Source: Dryomyza anilis (Eukaryota > Arthropoda > Insecta > Diptera > Dryomyzidae). Taken from it: 64,000 nucleotides of DNA. Shown here piece after piece: positions 9,180 through 20,222 of the stretch (positions within the stretch are counted from its first letter, which is position 1; each line of letters opens with the position of its first letter). A program made the translations under genes and the position numbers. Below the pieces are notes generated by a model, which saw only the letters and a list, made by a program, of their open reading frames with translations, had not been told where the DNA came from and did no database searches. The stretch spans positions 6,513,852-6,577,851 of the forward strand of contig OX638136.1 of assembly GCA_951804985.1 (NCBI GenBank), in the 5' to 3' direction.

Positions 9180-10020
9180 ATTTGTGTGTTTTTTTTCGAG
9201 GATCCTAAAGGATTGCATATTTCAAAAGCGTCTTGGAATAACAAAATTTCAATTCTCGTCTCATTGCCACTTAGAAAGTGATTTTCTTTATAAATTGTTC
9301 CATTTTTATAATCAAATGATTATAATCAAAATATATATCATTTTCATATTAATTTTCAGGATCTTTTGATTTTATGCTACGAAAAACATTAGTATTTTGC
9401 AGTTTCAAATAAAATAAAAAAAACACTTTTTATGTTTTTTTATGCTGAATATTTTATTCATGGACAATATGATACATTTGCAACTCCTTAATATGAAATT
9501 ATTCTATTATGTAGATTGATCCTTTGAAAATCATTTATATTGGTATTAAAAGGACGATTAGAAATATAATATGTACTAAAGATATGAAGCCTTGGATAGT
9601 GCCTACATTTGGTTCTCAGACAACAAATCCATAACTACTATAGTTTTCTCAATAAACCAACGGTAATATTTCAGTCACTATAGGAACTTTATGGTCATAT
9701 ATCTCGAAAACCTGACGTGATATGACATATGTTTGTTTGGTGAAATTTCGTCTGCTTTCTCAGGGATTCTAAAAAAAAAATGCAAAATCTCCGTCACTAA
9801 ATTTAGTGTTGCACTATGTTACATTAAGTCATATTTCCGTATAAATGTAGGGCATAATTCTGACAAAACAAAAATATATCTTTTGGTTGATCATTTGTAT
9901 TACTAAAAGACGGATTATCAAACTTCTAGGATACTAAAAAATTTAAAAGTTAACTAAACGACATCAGGGTCGGATCCTGAAGTATGACAGTTATATTTGC
10001 TTAAATAGAAAAAATAAGGT
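9180..10020. other. AT-rich sequence, nothing recognised
   Basis: Short frames such as 9184-9369 have no recognisable product. No repeat shared with the rest of the window was seen. Confidence 0.5.
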
Positions 10021-10022
10021 GC

Positions 10023-10620
10023 GATTGGGTCAGTGGTACACTAGAAAAATCGAAAACCGGTGCACCTACCTATTTGGTCATATAGGTACTCAAATAAAAG
10101 GTAATAATGCGCTATTTGTAATTATATGGTTATTTTTATGATCAGATAACCATTGCGATTAGAATTTATATTTATGTAAAAAAAAAACATGCTGATTGTT
10201 GAGAAAAATATTTAATTATTTATCAAAATGACGACGAAATTTTGAAATGAATAGGTAACGCTGAAACGCTTTTTTTAAATTTTCTGGAAGTTAATTATAA
10301 TATTTCGTTATATCGAGAAAGCGCCGCAGGCTACATTTTTTTTAGAAAATATTAAATTTTTTATTTTTTAAAACTTAAATACAAAAGTGTATAATAGACT
10401 CCTTAGTAAATTTATTTTCGTTGGGATACCCACACTTGTATTAATATATTAGTAAAATGAACTATGTTGTTAAAACTATAATATGCCCTGAGGTCACTGG
10501 GGTTATCGGACCATGCAAATAATTACATATTAATCGTGACCTTTCGTTTCAGTACCTACATCTTCATATAGGTAGGTGTATAAGTTTTCGATTTACTAGG
10601 GTACCACAAGTCCGACCGCG
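10023..10620. repeat. Foldback repeat related to mini-me left ends
   Basis: The segment 10023-10105 (GGTACACTAG...ATCGAAAACCGGTGCACCTACCTAT) and the reverse complement of 10540-10620 (GGTACCCTAG...ATCGAAAACTTATACACCTACCTAT) are about 70 percent alike over ~75 bp, giving inverted arms around ~440 bp of AT-rich sequence. Each arm resembles the part of mini-me elements reading GGGTAGGTGTACCGAATATC...ACCACAAG. Likely a degenerate foldback relative. Confidence 0.5.
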
Positions 10621-10984
10621 CCCTAATTTAGTCTTGGACCCAAGCAGAGGGGATATTTTGAAGAAAAAATATTTCACTTCACCCGGTTATGTAAAGTTCA
10701 GACAAATTTGTTTGTTTGGGGCTTTTTTGGTAGGAGTAACGACTTCTTTTCATATATATCAAAAATAATAATTAATTTTTATTTTTATATATATGTATCT
10801 AAAATAAAAATTATATTTGACTTTTGAAAATATTTATCAAAAATAAATATTTTATATAAAACAAATAAAACATTAATCAAACTTTTATTTATATTTCTCA
10901 AATATAATTATTACAAAATATTTTAAAATTTAACAGTCCTATAATAAAAATAAGGCAATAAATTAAAAATGTTCATGTAATGGT
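10621..10984. other. AT-rich sequence, nothing recognised
   Basis: Runs of TATATATCAAAAATAA-like sequence dominate. No open frame, repeat partner or RNA gene was seen. Confidence 0.5.
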
Positions 10985-11727
10985 ACACTCAAAAAAAAGT
11001 GTGTAAATATAACTAAAACGTTAATCAATTTAATTAATTTTTAATTGAAACTCAGCCGATGTTACTTTTAGTAGCATTGAATTCCATATTCGTAATAATG
11101 ACAATATGTTCATTGGAGAAACTTTAATTAATTTTTTTGTCATATTGATATTAAAGTTATTATATATATTAAATTTTTTATTAGGGATTTTTAAATCATT
11201 ACTTAATTAATTAGTAACATCAATTAAAAATTCCATTCGATAGAAATAGGATCAATTAAATATTTTGTTAAATTAAATAATATATTTGTCGAATAGAAAC
11301 ATATGAAAATAAAAATAATTTAATTCAATATAGAACATAAAATAAATATTAAATAATGTTTTACAAAAGTCAGTTTTCACAACATCTACAGGTGGGTCAA
11401 TTAATTGAGTCAATGCTTTAATAACATAATATACACTAAATAATGCAATATCCTGTTTTAAAATAGCAACGTAGAAGAAAATAATGTTAGTAGAAACTCA
11501 ATGACGCCGACGCACGAGACGCACAAACAAAAAACAAAATGACAAATAAATAAATAAAAGTTGTTAATACTATTAAAGATTTAGTTGTACTGAAATTATA
11601 TTAAACTAATTCCTATTAATATTTTAATTAAAAAATGTGTAAATACATTAATATTTTTAATTGGAATACGATTTTATTTGCTATTAATATCAACTGTTAT
11701 ATAGACGTACAATATTTTTCTGTGTAA
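10985..11727. mobile_element. Possible MITE with weak terminal inverted repeats
   Basis: The left end GTACACTCAAAAAAAAGTGTG and the reverse complement of the right end (GTTACACAGAAAAATATTG) are similar at their tips, and the interior is very AT-rich and non-coding with several TTAATTAA-like motifs. Boundaries and membership of a MITE family are uncertain. Confidence 0.3.
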
Positions 11728-11770
11728 CCTTTATTTTATAGTGCCATCAATGACTTTTTACATATAAATT

Positions 11771-12085
11771 CGCGGTAGCTCAGTGGTTAGTGCGTTGGAC
11801 TGCGAGCCGAAAGGTCCCCGGTTCAAGCCTGGACTGGGGCTAACAACATCTTTTCATAGAAACATTTTTCTATACCGCGCTACCTCTCGTCAGTAAATGG
11901 CAAACCTACGAGAGTAAAACCATTGCCTATGAAAAAGCTCTCACCCGCCGTTCGGATTCGGCAATAAACTGTAGGTCCCACCACTTTGAGTACAAATATA
12001 ACACGCACAGCTCAAAATGGTGAGAGAGCTCGGTCGAAGTTCTATACAGGACTGTAGCGCCAAACTATTATTATATTATTATATA
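11771..12085 (+). mobile_element. tRNA-derived SINE
   Basis: The head is a tRNA-like sequence with an A box (TAGCTCAGTGG) and a B box (GGTTCAAGCC), an anticodon-loop-like CTGCGAG (GCG, U33 and A37 in place) but poorly paired arms. The body (ATCTTTTCATAGAAACATTT ... GTAGGTCCCACCACTTTGAG ... AGCTCAAAATGGTGAGAGAG) ends in a TTATTATTA tail. The same ~310-bp sequence occurs reversed in the transposase intron of each A block. Pol III transcription from the internal boxes is the family norm. The imperfect stems and long body argue against a functional tRNA gene. Confidence 0.85.
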
Positions 12086-12117
12086 TATCTCAGTACCTTT
12101 TGGACCAAATTTGACGA

Positions 12118-12612
12118 TTCACCTATTTTTTTGTACCATTTATTTAAGATGTAAAGGTAATTTTTACTTGAATAGCTATTACTTTTACAACAGATTTTTT
12201 TATTTCAAAACGACTGAAAACGTAAAAATCGGATTATAAATCGTAATTTTAGAACTAAAAGTTTAACGTTTCACCTATTTTTTGTACCATTTATTCAAGT
12301 AGTATAAGCTAATAGTTACTTGACAATTATTAAATTAATTTACAACAGATTTTTTTTTCAAAAAGACTGAAAACGTAAAAATAGGATTATAAATCATCGT
12401 TATGAAACTAAAAGTCATCAAATAAATTTGGTTTCAATATCGATTTAATTGCATTTTCAGCCATATACATTTGTTACCTTTCTAATCGAATAATCGTGGT
12501 TTTTCTAAGTTAACTAGTTTTAAATAAAAAAATTATTAAAAATCACTAAACACATTTTGAACTAAAATTATATAAGAAAAAATCCATTATCAGCAATCCC
12601 AAAGTAGAAATT
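12118..12612 (+). repeat. Dispersed repeat, copy 2 (unoccupied mini-me site)
   Basis: The right half (12260-12530, then 12545-12612) matches 5898-6179 and 6918-6985 without the intervening mini-me. The left part is an internal duplication: 12118-12250 and 12265-12400 both read TTCACCTATTTTTT...TTTACAACAGATTTTTTT...ACTGAAAACGTAAAAAT. A few bases of the family also recur at 12808-12836 after ~200 bp of unrelated sequence. Confidence 0.7.
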
Positions 12613-12842
12613 TTAAATTTAATTTTCAAGTGAAAAAAAGTAAAATTTTTCAGATTTTTCAAATCTTCAAGGGGTATCTAAAACAGTACGGAAACCAAAA
12701 TGTTGTTGAAGAGGGAAACAATTATAATTTGAAACAATCATAACCTTATAGCGCAGTGCCGATTGGACATACTTTAAAACTATAATTTGTGAATATTGAT
12801 TTTTAATAAGAAAAATACACTAACACATCTAAAACCAGGACC

Positions 12843-12890
12843 GGACCTATGGGGTGGGTGGGGGTTTGTGACAACCCCCCCTAGCTCAGC
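12843..12890. repeat. G-rich hairpin
   Basis: The stretch GGGGTGGGTGGGGGTTTGTG is followed by ACAACCCCCCC. GGGGGTT and AACCCCC can pair around the loop TGTGAC, and the G-run could also form other structures. It abuts the end of the dispersed repeat. Confidence 0.5.
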
Positions 12891-12896
12891 CAGTAG

Positions 12897-13400
12897 GACT
12901 TATTCGGAAAAACACGAGTCGGAAATGTTGTAAAAATTCGCAAAGTTGTATATATTCGGCACTCGGAAATTTTCGAAAAATAAAAACATGGTCATGTATT
13001 TTTATATAGTATAAAATTGCCAATATATAAAGGCCGAGTCGGTTATATTGGAAAAATTACACAAATTTTGAAATAGAAAATTAAAAAATCCGATTCGGAC
13101 AAATTCAAAAATAATTGGATGCATTCGGAATTTTCTAAAAGCAGTTTGTAAATGTTTAATAACCTATATTTATTCTAAGATAGCCATACAATTACAAAAG
13201 ATATATGAACCGATTCCAACATATTGGAAATATATAACTAATTTTTTATTTTTAAAAATATCCAAATGAAAATATTTGGAAGCAGTCGGAAAATTTACAA
13301 AAACAGTTTTGAAAACTGACATATAATCTTATATAACATAAAATTGGCAAATAAATATAATCGAGTAGAAAATAATAGAAACATTTTAGAAATATTCGGA
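12897..13400. repeat. Degenerate tandem satellite (units ~120-175 bp)
   Basis: Units begin near 12915 (GAGTCGGAAATGTTG), 13035 (GAGTCGGTTATATTGG), 13210 (GATTCCAACATATTGG) and 13365 (GAGTAGAAAATAATAG). Each is followed by a second TCGGAA-type motif and then TATATAGTATAAAATTGCCAA-like sequence (13010, 13330). Identity between units is low and the spacing uneven, so it is old. 13401-13615 holds nothing recognisable. Confidence 0.55.
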
Positions 13401-13620
13401 ATAAAAATGAAATTTACGTTGAAATAGCATCATGGGAAATGTTCTCTAAGAAAATGTTCCAAACACTACATTAGTTTGATCAGCAATTTTGTTGTACTCA
13501 CTCTCACCCTTATTTTCTTAAAAATAAGATTATTACTTATGTTATTAAAGGTTTGGTAGGCGATGTGTTATGTTACATATTATTTCATAATTATTTCTAT
13601 GTTATTTCAATTTTTTTTTT

Positions 13621-13800
13621 TTAATATATTTTGTGAATAAGGAAATTTTGAGGGTCAATTAAAAATACGAGTATACATTTTTCGAAAAAAAAAAACAAAA
13701 ATATTAATGAATCAATTCTGTTTAGAAAACTTGCTACTAAAACAAATAATGTCCAATGATTTTTTTCCAAAAAATTTGCCTGCGGCGCTTCTATTATTAT
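13621..13800. repeat. Dispersed direct repeat, first copy
   Basis: Shares TTGAGGGTCAAT...ACGAGT, then TGTTTAGAAAA, then AATAATGTCCAATGA and AAAAAATTTGCCTGCGGCGC with 14457-14605, in the same order and orientation but with different spacing at the left. Probably two copies of an old element; no coding sense found. Confidence 0.6.
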
Positions 13801-13814
13801 TACAAAAAATAGGT

Positions 13815-14400
13815 CACATGGGTAAGTTCGGTCATATGCGACAGACTGTTTTAGTCTGTTGGGCCTGACTATGGAATACCCCACACTTTGGTGGGGATAT
13901 TAATATGGAACATTTGATTGTATACCAACCTTTTAAAGTTCTTAGTTATGTTGAACATTCTTACGCTCATAATTTTGTTTCATGATTTTTTTTTTTGGGA
14001 ACCACAAGTCGTTTCGTTCGAAAACATTATGTTCATGTATTTGAGCATAATATCAATATATATTTGACCAAAAAAGTTTACCTAAGCACGTATACAGTAA
14101 AATTGATTTGCAGATGTAAATTTGTGGTTATACAAACGGCGTACCAAACTGAATATACCCTTTCACTCTTAGTGTAGGGTATAACAATACATTTTAAATT
14201 TTATAAGTATATCTTGAATACTTTTCGAGTTATTGGTTCCTAAAGTGTTGTATATAAGTGACATGTATGGGAGGTAGGCGTGCCCGTTGACCGATTAAGC
14301 ACACTTCCATTGACAGAACTAACTTTTGGCTAAAAGTATTGAAGCGAAATTTCATCGCGTTCTAAGCAGAATTTCTCAAGTTATCGTATATACACAGGTA
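13815..14400 (+). mobile_element. Diverged mini-me relative (type II) interrupted by a type I piece
   Basis: 13815-13895 (GGTCACATGGGTAAGTTCGG ... GCCTGACTATGGAATACCCC) and 14185-14400 (CAATACATTTTAAATTTTAT ... TTTCTCAAGTTATC) match, in order, the mini-me-like element of the A blocks (25762-26330). The stretch between carries an insertion of type I sequence (13985-14184). The right end with the RGAC tract and GGGTATAA is lacking. Confidence 0.6.
13985..14184 (+). mobile_element. Internally deleted mini-me-like element (type I)
   Basis: AACCACAAGTCGTTTCG...CGTATACAGTAAAATTGATT matches the middle of the copy at 6180. It is joined directly to ACAAACGGCGTACCAAACTG...GTGTAGGGTATAA, the 3' end. 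The RGAC microsatellite and core are deleted. It lies inside the type II copy. Confidence 0.7.
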
Positions 14401-14456
14401 AAATTTATGTTTTGCAGCAAACATATATTAGTTATATACATGAATGAACAGGATTT

Positions 14457-14605
14457 TGTGAATCTTTCATAGGGTTTTTTGTTTGGAAATATTGAGGGTC
14501 AATAAAAACACGAGTGGATATGTTTAGAAAATTTACTATTAAAACAGATAATGTCCAATGAAATTTTTCCAAAAAATTTGCCTGCGGCGCTTCTGTTATT
14601 GCTAT
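14457..14605. repeat. Dispersed direct repeat, second copy
   Basis: Partner of 13621-13800, sharing the block from TTGAGGGTCAAT to TTTGCCTGCGGCGCTTCT. Confidence 0.6.
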
Positions 14606-14639
14606 AACTATTAAAATATAAAAATACACAATACAAATA

Positions 14640-14870
14640 ATTAGAAAAAAAATATCGCGATTTTTTATTTTTATTTTGCACCCTTCTGTAGAGGCGCAAA
14701 AAATTTTAAATAAGGCGCACTTACAATGATATGCTTTTTTTTTAATTTTGTGCCTTTTTTATATTTTGCGCATTTGCAATTTTATTCTTTTTTGAAAATT
14801 TTGCGCCTTTTTCTATATTTTGCGAACTTGTGTTGAGGCGCAAAAATGTTGTAAATTATGCGCCTGAATT
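14640..14870. repeat. Short repeats of a GCGCCTTTTT/TTTTGCG motif
   Basis: TTTTGCACC, GAGGCGCAAAAAATT, AAGGCGCACTT, TTGTGCCTTTTTTATATTTT, TTTGCGCCTTTTTCTATATT and GAGGCGCAAAAATG follow each other at ~40-60 bp spacing and in alternating orientation. A degenerate low-complexity block of unknown origin. Confidence 0.45.
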
Positions 14871-15940
14871 CTTGGACATTTGCAGCAACACTTTTGAGGC
14901 ATTTTGACATTTGACTACCATAAAAAAGGAAAATGGCGTACTTTTTCCTTACGCTCGATTTATCCACAACAATTAGATAAATCAAATAGTGTAAAAAGTG
15001 CCAACTCAAATACTACATTTTAATGGAAAAAGTGAAAATAAAATATCCTGTGATTTAAATTATCAACACGTGACGGAAAATATTTCTTTTCAGAGTTTAC
15101 TTTGATGATAGCGGCGCAGGCAAACTTGGCTATTTTACCTTCGAAGATTTATAAACACGATGGCGATGTATAACCAGAATACTTTTTTTAGAATAAATAA
15201 AAATACATTTGATTCATTTTATTTTAATTCAATAAAAATTACTCCTCGAATTCTAATGGAGTAACTTTTCCAAATATTCCACAACTATTTTCCTATTTGT
15301 AAGATGTTTAATTGATGGCTACTATAAATAATCGTAAATTTGAAAGATGATTTCTAGCAATATTTATAGTATTTGACAGATACTTGAGAGATGGTTGTTT
15401 TAAAACGATCTAAATAATTTCTAAATAACTTAATATTTAGGGATGTGATATTTCTGGTAACAATATCTTTGTTTTCTTAGTGTACAATAGAAACTAAGCT
15501 GATGAACAAGGACGTTTTTGCTTCAGAGAAATTTCTCGAATTACGGTTCAAGATGATAAATTCCGACTCACAAAATGCTAGAGGAATTACGCATTTAAAA
15601 AATGCGTTGAGAATGGTTACGACTCCAGTATTTCAATACATTGAGCGAAACAGATAAGGTACAGAATCTACGGGCAGAACTGAGTGGGGCTTTTAGTATT
15701 GCATTTTTAGAAATTCCGGGAAAATTTAAATGTCTGTTTAAGAGTTTAATTTTTTTAGATTGGTTTTAACGGACCCATTAATATTGTTTATTATTTTGAA
15801 TTACTAAAATATACAAATTTGATCATTTTAAATAATTATAATTTTTTTAAATAACATTTATAAAATTTTCGCATTCAAAAATTTAATTATTTGTTACTAT
15901 CTGGACCCGTTCACAGCGTTGGCCGTGATAAGTTTTTGTA
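14871..15940. other. AT-rich sequence, nothing recognised
   Basis: No open frame with recognisable homology and no repeat shared within the window, apart from a GGCGCAGGC motif near 15113 that recalls the GCCTGCGGCGC of the 13.7/14.5-kb repeats. Confidence 0.5.
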
Positions 15941-16372
15941 CGTTTTCTACGTGAAGATTACAATGTTTAATATGATCATTTGTTTCGATTTTTACAACTC
16001 TGCACATAGTAGGTTAGGAGTTATATTAATTTTAATGTTTTGGTTATATGGGAGGTGCCATGCCCCGTTGTCCAATCTCGCTCACATTCTACGTGACGAC
16101 TGGAGTTTTAAATATGAACATTTGGTTCGATTTTTATAACTCTACTCTTAGTATGTCAGGAGTTATAGCAGTTTTAATGTTTTGTTTATATGAAAGGTGT
16201 CACGCCCGTAGTCCAATCCCGCTCATATACTACGTGACGATTAGAATTTTAAATATGAACATTTGATTTGATTTCTATAACTCTGCTCTTAGCATGTCAG
16301 GAGTTAAAGCAGTTTTAAAGTTTTTATTATATGGAAGGTGCCACGCCTCATGGTCCAATCCCGCCCACATTT
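15941..16372 (+). repeat. Tandem satellite, three units of ~138-146 bp
   Basis: Units start at CTACGTGAAGATTACAATG (~15947), CTACGTGACGACTGGAG (~16093) and CTACGTGACGATTAGAATT (~16231). Each contains TTCGATTTTTATAACTCTGC, then GTCAGGAGTTATAGCAGTTT, then GGTGCCACGCC...GTCCAATCCCGCTCA. The last unit is cut at 16373 by a mini-me insertion. Overlapping open frames (15891-16139, 16048-16266) are by-products. Confidence 0.75.
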
Positions 16373-17112
16373 AAACCAGTTGGGAAGGTTAGATCACATG
16401 GGAAATTTTAAAGTAGGTGTAATTATGATAGTTAGGATTATCAAAATTATAGTCGGTCTAAGCCGACTATAAATACCCTACACATATGTGTGGTTACCAT
16501 TCAAAGTGATATATAGGTCACCAGGGTATACGAATCCTGAAAATAACTACAAACATTCAATCGCTGAAGAATTTCCATTCATTTGATACCCATATTTACA
16601 AATGGGTAGGTGTACCGAATTTCGATTTTTTTTTTTGTGAACCACAAGTCTTTTCGCCGGAAAACATTATTATCATGTATTTGAGCATGATGTCAATATA
16701 TATTTGACCAACAAAGTTTACCTAAGCACGTATACATAAAAATTGATCTTTATATGTACATTTTATATGTGGTATTTGAACATAAGTGGTCGGATCATAG
16801 GTCACCATGGACCGATCTCGCCAATTTTTTCGCACATACAGCGTAGGTATATTAGTAATCTAAGTTATAAGTTTCATTTATCTAGCTCTTCAATTTTAAA
16901 AGTCTTAGGGATTTCAACAGACAGACAGACAGACAGACGGACAGACAGACGGACAGACAGACAGACGGACAGACGGACATCGCTAAATCGACTCAGGAGG
17001 TCATGCTGATCAAGAATATATATACTTTTCCATACCAGAGATGCTTCCTTCTGGGTGTTACAAACGGCGTACCAAACTGAATATACCCTTTCACTCTTAG
17101 TGTAGGGTATAA
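16373..17112 (+). mobile_element. Mini-me-like element (full-length type)
   Basis: Runs from AAACCAGTTGGGAAGG to GTGTAGGGTATAA, very close in sequence to the copy at 6180 but with a longer RGAC tract (16917-16979). It interrupts the tandem satellite on its left. The close similarity to the 6180 copy suggests both are comparatively recent insertions. Confidence 0.85.
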
Positions 17113-17397
17113 AAATTATAAACAACCACAATATACATCATTGGGCTAAATTTCATGACTGTGGCTATCTTAATTACACAGATATTTGCATTTAAAAATT
17201 CAAGCTTGCCACGCCCATGTTCCTTGCAAATTTCATGTTCCTAGGTCTAAGGGTTTGGTCTGAGCGTTGATCGATCAGTCAGTCAGTCAATCAGGACTTG
17301 TTCTTTTAAATATATAGATTATTTAATAAATATTTTGGGATATAATATGTGTGGTAAAGTGAAACGTAACTAAATTCTAAAATAATTATTTATTTCA
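17113..17397. other. Unidentified element fragment with (CAGT)n
   Basis: AAATTTCATGACTGTGGC, GCCACGCCCATGTTCCT and CGATCAGTCAGTCAGTCAAT are followed by an A/T-rich end (TTTTAAATATATAGATT). The layout (conserved text, tetranucleotide tract, TA-rich end) resembles the 3' ends of fly interspersed repeats, but no partner is present here. Confidence 0.35.
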
Positions 17398-18064
17398 TAT
17401 TTCTGCCCTATTTTACTTTAGAAATGATGAATCACTGAGATAAAAAAATAATTCGTGGTTTTGGAAAAAAGTGTACATAGAATCATCCAAATATAATGTA
17501 TTTTGTTAAAATATATTATTTTTAATAATACCAATCTTATATGTTCTTATTCCGTTCATAAAACAAGACAAGTGGATAAAAAATGCTATTGCAAAAGTGT
17601 CAAGCATATTGATAAATGAGGTTTTTTAATTAACAATATTTATTATACTATACATTCATTGTTCTTATATAAAGTATACAATAATGAATAACAATATAAA
17701 TATTTAAATCATTATTAATATATACGTTCAGTGTATCCAGTGCAGACTGATTCTTCACTGAAGAGTGCATTCGCCGAGCTACTCTGTTTTTTCTGTGTTA
17801 ATTTTCTTACACTTTAAGTAGGGCAGCTCTCTAATAACATTTGTCATTTCTAATTTTTTGCAACTGTATATAAATAAAACTATTTTACACTAATGATCAC
17901 TACTGATTACTAAATAATATACTTTATATCTTAATATGGCATTTTTTTGTCCAATGGCTTCATTTTATAATTTTATCACTTTTTAGTTTCAGTTTTCATC
18001 TGTCATTTGCGAAAAAAAAAGAAATGGCAGGGATGTATTTTGCTTGTGCTCGGTCTGCTCGAAT
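17398..18064. repeat. 667-bp tandem duplication, left copy
   Basis: From TTTCTGCCCTATTTTACTTT to GTCTGCTCGAATAATT, repeated head to tail at 18065. One clear difference is seen (CATTCATTG here, CATTCATAG in the right copy). It contains a GAAGAGTGCATTCGCCGAGC block and a TATAAATAAAAC motif, so it may be part of an LTR, but that is not established. No open frame of note. Confidence 0.9.
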
Positions 18065-18734
18065 AATTTCTGCCCTATTTTACTTTAGAAATGATGAATC
18101 ACTGAGATAAAAAAATAATTCGTGGTTTTGGAAAAAAGTGTACATAGAATCATCCAAATATAATGTATTTTGTTAAAATATATTATTTTTAATAATACCA
18201 ATCTTATATGTTCTTATTCCGTTCATAAAACAAGACAAGTGGATAAAAAATGCTATTGCAAAAGTGTCAAGCATATTGATAAATGAGGTTTTTTAATTAA
18301 CAATATTTATTATACTATACATTCATAGTTCTTATATAAAGTATACAATAATGAATAACAATATAAATATTTAAATCATTATTAATATATACGTTCAGTG
18401 TATCCAGTGCAGACTGATTCTTCACTGAAGAGTGCATTCGCCGAGCTACTCTGTTTTTTCTGTGTTAATTTTCTTACACTTTAAGTAGGGCAGCTCTCTA
18501 ATAACATTTGTCATTTCTAATTTTTTGCAACTGTATATAAATAAAACTATTTTACACTAATGATCACTACTGATTACTAAATAATATACTTTATATCTTA
18601 ATATGGCATTTTTTTGTCCAATGGCTTCATTTTATAATTTTATCACTTTTTAGTTTCAGTTTTCATCTGTCATTTGCGAAAAAAAAAGAAATGGCAGGGA
18701 TGTATTTTGCTTGTGCTCGGTCTGCTCGAATAAT
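18065..18734. repeat. 667-bp tandem duplication, right copy
   Basis: Near-identical to 17398-18064. Its end (CTTGTGCTCGGTCTGCTCGA) resembles TTTGTGCTCTACTCCATTTG in the B-block head, so the duplicated sequence may be a relative of that head. Confidence 0.9.
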
Positions 18735-18788
18735 TAATTCAGGGCACGTCGAGCACGTTCAGCGAGCGCTCTGTGTCAATAAAAAACA

Positions 18789-19740
18789 CGAATTTAAAGC
18801 AGTGACTGCTCCGACCAAATAAAAAAACACGAAGCACAGATTTTGACAGTTTGTGCTCTACTCCATTTGCTCTGAACTAATAAAAAAACGCCTATTATAA
18901 TTCATACAACATTATACATACAAGATTATATGTTACATCATGCTGTAACGGTTACGGCATGATGATTTTAAGCCTTCCTTCTAATATGAGAAGGCGAGAA
19001 AATACGACTCAAAAAAGATCCAAAATAGATGATGTTTTGAATAAATAAAAACTACAAATTAATTTATTTCCTTCTTATTAACTCAGAAAATAATATATTT
19101 CATGTATAAAAAAAAAGGATACACTCTAAGAAAAATTGACTATAATAAATGTAGGAAACCGGTTTTCTCTTATTAATGTAGTAAATTTCAATGAATGTGT
19201 AAAAAATAAATTTGCACATAAAAGTATGTAAAAGCAATACATCCCTGTAGTGTTAAATTACCTGCATATGTGTGTAAAAATATACATACCAAACCTGTAT
19301 TTATACAGATATATCGCGAAAACACAAACCTGTGTGTGTATTTTTCATTAAATTAAATAGACATTAGAAGTGTGTAAAAAGTACTGAATATGTGTAAAAA
19401 AAGTACGTTTGCGTATTTCCTGAAATAAAACTATCAAAAATATGTATTTTATGATTTTTTAATTAAAAATAATTCATTTCAAATACTTATTTCAAGAAAC
19501 ATAAAAACATATATAATAAAATAATTTCACATTATATATTCAAAATTAAATATACATTAAATTAGTGTCTAAAAATTTCCATTAGACAGTTTGCAAATTA
19601 AATTGTTAATTTTGCTTATATTATTTATAGTTTTTTTTTTTTTGGCACCGCGAACATTGTCAGGGTAGTGTTGTATGTTAAAGTCCTTTTCCGACTTTAA
19701 CTTCATTGATCCTTTTTATACTTACTAAGTCCCTTTTTTA
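18789..19740 (+). other. B-block head: possible plus-strand LTR and primer site (B1)
   Basis: Opens CGAATTTAAAGCAGTGACTG and runs to TTTTTTGGCACCGCGAACAT (19641), a TGGCACCGCG motif placed like a primer binding site after an LTR end. The B1-specific part (18983-19437) contains five or more GTGTAAAAA-type motifs (19198, 19272, 19375, 19399 and others). No gag follows before the minus-strand env begins. LTR identity is an inference. Confidence 0.35.
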
Positions 19741-20069
19741 TGTGGCTGGTGTATTGAATTTATACAACCATGTTTTTGGTGCCCATAGTTTAACTACTAG
19801 GCCTGCACCACTTTTGATTGCAACATGTTCACAGGTATCTTTAATATCTGTTCTGTGTTGAATCAGCGTGACTTCGCATAGTGTGTTGCCAGTTGTTAGC
19901 ATGGTGCCTAGACGTTTGCATAGTGGAATTTCTTTACACATATTTTGGCTAACCACAATGCATTTGCTGTGATCTTCATTCGTTAGACCTATGTACTTCC
20001 GATTAAGTTGACATTAATTGTAGATAGAATTTCCAATGTATCCATCATGAATAGTAAAAGACTAACTTT
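19738..20069 (-). pseudogene. env: errantivirus env, 3' fragment (B1)
   Basis: Only the part just downstream of the nested element is left, about 90 codons including EDHSKCIVVSQNMCKEIPLC, ending at the deletion point near 19745 where the frame runs into B-head sequence. The transmembrane end is lost in this copy. Confidence 0.65.
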
Positions 20070-20222
20070 TAAAAAGACTCCGCTTTTCCCATATAATAAG
20101 AAGCACAACCGTTAAAAAGAAGAGATTATGTATAATTTATTATTTAATGAGAACAAAAAGTAGTATTGGTAAATCAGTATAACGCGTCTGCTCGGTTTGT
20201 TTGTTCGTAGCGAACTCCCGAT

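Noticed and set aside
11771..11845. Possible functional tRNA gene (A and B boxes, GCG anticodon-like loop)
   Set aside because: The arms pair poorly and the same head is joined to a ~230-bp body with a TTATTA tail in four places, so it is a SINE head.
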